Shown here in pieces: positions 62,598 through 64,000 of a DNA stretch of 64,000 nucleotides. The DNA comes from Hymenobacter sp. BT559 (GTDB taxonomy: Bacteria; Bacteroidota; Bacteroidia; Cytophagales; Hymenobacteraceae), in contig NZ_JAELXV010000006.1 of assembly GCF_016427535.1 (NCBI RefSeq), forward strand, positions 62,001-126,000. The letters are read 5' to 3'. Below the pieces are notes generated by a model that worked only from the letters and a program-made list of their open reading frames with translations, was not told the origin of the DNA and made no database searches. Positions within the stretch are counted from its first letter, which is position 1; the number at the start of each line of letters is the position of its first letter. A program made the translations under genes and the position numbers.

Positions 62598-63518
62598 ATG
62601 AAACCGGCTGCCAACGACCTTCAGGTACTGCACACCGTTACGGAATATGCCCGGTTCTGCGGGTTAGAAGCGCCCCGGCACCCTCTGCTTACTATCATTG
62701 ACCTAGCCACGACGCGGGGCCAGCCGCGCCCCACCGGCCTGACGCCGATAGTGCAGCAGTTTTATACTATCTGGCTCAAAAAGAACATCAAAGGCACTAT
62801 CTACTACGGGCGGCAGTCCTACGACTTTGGCGAAGGCGTGCTGGGTTTTCAGGCGCCGGGCCAGGTTTTCGCCATTGATGAAACCCTAGACCTCTCCGAA
62901 ATCAGCGGCTGGGGGCTGGTGCTCCACCCCGACTTTCTGCACAAGCACCCGCTGGGCAAGAAAATAGCGAGCTACAGCTTTTTCTCTTACCAAGTCCACG
63001 AGGCGCTGCACCTGTCAGCGCAGGAAGAACGGGTGCTCGACGGCATCCTCACTGGCATTCGGCATGAGTATGAGCAGCCCATCGATGCCTTTAGCCAAGA
63101 CGTGCTCGTGTCGCAGCTAGAGGTGCTGCTAAACTACGCCAACCGCTTTTACCACCGCCAGTTTCTCACGCGGCGGCCGGCCGAGCACGACCTGCTCAGC
63201 CGCTTCGAGGCGTTGCTGACCGACTACTTTGCCCAGAGCGGCGAGCAGCCGCTGCCCACCGTACAGTACTTCGCCGATGCGCTGCACGTGTCGCCGGCCT
63301 ACCTCAGCGACATGCTGCGCACCCTCACCGGCCAAACCACCCAGCAGCACATCCACTACGGCCTTATTGAGAAAGCCAAGCAACTGCTACTCAGCACCTC
63401 GCTTTCCATCAACGAAACAGCTTTCCAGCTGGGCTTTGAGTACCCGCAGTATTTCACGCGGCTTTTCAAAAACAAAACAGGGCTGACGCCAGCCGCCTTT
63501 CGCCTCTCGGCGCAGTAG
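62598..63518 (+). CDS. AraC family transcriptional regulator
   Basis: 306 residues. N-terminal cupin-like region (FYTIWLKKNIKGTIYYGRQSYDFGEGVLGFQAPGQ in part), C-terminal double HTH: VQYFADALHVSPAYLSDMLRTLTG and SINETAFQLGFEYPQYFTRLFKNKTGLTP. Different subgroup from the regulator at 2167. Located after the aldo/keto reductases, which are the likely targets. Confidence 0.9.
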   Translation: MKPAANDLQVLHTVTEYARFCGLEAPRHPLLTIIDLATTRGQPRPTGLTPIVQQFYTIWLKKNIKGTIYYGRQSYDFGEGVLGFQAPGQVFAIDETLDLSEISGWGLVLHPDFLHKHPLGKKIASYSFFSYQVHEALHLSAQEERVLDGILTGIRHEYEQPIDAFSQDVLVSQLEVLLNYANRFYHRQFLTRRPAEHDLLSRFEALLTDYFAQSGEQPLPTVQYFADALHVSPAYLSDMLRTLTGQTTQQHIHYGLIEKAKQLLLSTSLSINETAFQLGFEYPQYFTRLFKNKTGLTPAAFRLSAQ

Positions 63519-63539
63519 GTTCTAGGTTGGTATCCGAGG

Positions 63540-63620
63540 TGTACCGTGGACCCTGCGGGTCCGCGAATTACTTGCCTTATTGCAACTACTCACGCGCGGA
63601 CCCGCAGGGTCCACGGTACA
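63540..63620. repeat. REP-like palindrome, type GTACCGTGGACCCTGCGGG, perfect arms
   Basis: 26-nt perfectly complementary arms (63540-63565, 63595-63620) in the gap between the convergent AraC and eutC genes. Confidence 0.88.
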
Positions 63621-63629
63621 GCCAGTCGG

Positions 63630-64000
63630 TTACTCGGGCAGCAAGTCGGCTTGGTCTTTCAGCGCCACGCCAGAGAGCTGGCGGCGCAGTGCCTCACGTA
63701 GCAGCCAGCTTAGCTTGGCCGCCGCGGCGGGATAAGGCAGGCCCGCGGGCCTGATATTCGACACGCAATTGCGCGCCTCGTCGGTGAGGCCGGGCCGCGG
63801 ACCGTAGGTGAAGTAGGCGCCTAGGCTATCGGGCGCGCTCAGCCCCGGTCGCTCGCCAATGAGCACCAGCACCAGTCGCGCCCGCAGCAAGTGGCCGATT
63901 TCATCGCCTAGGGCCACGCGGGCCTGTTCGGCCAGTACCAGCGGCCCAAGGCGCAAGCCCGTAGCGCGCAACTCTGGTAGCAGCAAGCCCAGCAGCGGCA
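63630..64000 (-). CDS. eutC: Ethanolamine ammonia-lyase small subunit, C-terminal part
   Basis: The gene enters the window from the right (no start here) and ends at 63630; about 123 residues are visible. ARVALGDEIGHLL, VLIGERPGLSAPDSLGAYFTYGPRPG, ARNCVSNIRPAGLPYPAAAAKLSWLL and LSGVALKD are the C-terminal conserved blocks of EutC. With EutB and adenosylcobalamin it converts ethanolamine to acetaldehyde and ammonia. eutB would be expected beyond the window edge. Confidence 0.92.
   Translation of the reverse strand, partial: PLLGLLLPELRATGLRLGPLVLAEQARVALGDEIGHLLRARLVLVLIGERPGLSAPDSLGAYFTYGPRPGLTDEARNCVSNIRPAGLPYPAAAAKLSWLLREALRRQLSGVALKDQADLLPE

Overview
The window looks like chromosomal DNA of a G+C-rich member of the Bacteroidota, most likely Hymenobacter or a close relative (Cytophagales). 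The evidence is a SusC/SusD pair, a C-terminal domain of the type IX secretion sorting kind, FucP-type sugar transporters, SusB-like and GH43/GH51/GH29 glycosidases, Bacteroidota-style promoter elements (TAnnTTTG) and weak ribosome binding sites. The genus is an inference from gene content and sequence style. No rRNA, tRNA, CRISPR array, transposase or phage gene was seen.

Layout. 1-1631: the end of a KinB-like sensor kinase whose phospho-acceptor His is replaced by Gln. 2167-4136: an AraC regulator and an alpha/beta hydrolase sharing a repeated operator-like motif. 4441-11134: stress-type SDR enzymes, a DsbA-like protein, a DUF5694-like protein, an amine oxidase and two tandem small paralogous genes. 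11833-17685: a FucP-type transporter, an ECF sigma/anti-sigma pair with two matching ECF-type promoters, and a TonB-type outer membrane protein. 17917-20184: a low-G+C WG-repeat lipoprotein (probably acquired) and an acyltransferase. 20627-24118: four of the five enzymes of the non-phosphorylating L-fucose pathway. 24622-26831: a two-gene DsbD system. 27569-41202: an L-arabinose/arabinan locus (arabinanase, mutarotase, araB-araD-araA, GH51, GH27, GH36). 41211-52874: a probable L-fucose utilisation locus (LacI regulator, aldo/keto reductase, mutarotase, FucP, Zn-dehydrogenase, SusC, SusD, alpha-L-fucosidase). 52973-56417: two GH43 enzymes divergent from a second LacI regulator. 56626-64000: a disordered acidic protein, a GH97 enzyme, a second mutarotase, two aldo/keto reductases, an AraC regulator and the end of eutC.

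How it works together. Outer-membrane uptake (SusC/D), exported glycosidases, FucP symporters, mutarotases and cytoplasmic enzymes form a plant/algal polysaccharide programme centred on L-arabinose and L-fucose. LacI-type palindromes (core CACAAwCGwTTGTG) lie in front of the arabinanase, both sides of the GH43/lacI intergenic region and, in degraded form, susC, which suggests one LacI regulon. A different, 46-bp perfect palindrome sits between the other lacI and the aldo/keto reductase. Two window-wide patterns stand out: at least fifteen long imperfect palindromes (REP-like) in intergenic gaps, and a striking excess of the hexamer CCTAGG in all reading frames, including inside four stop codons.
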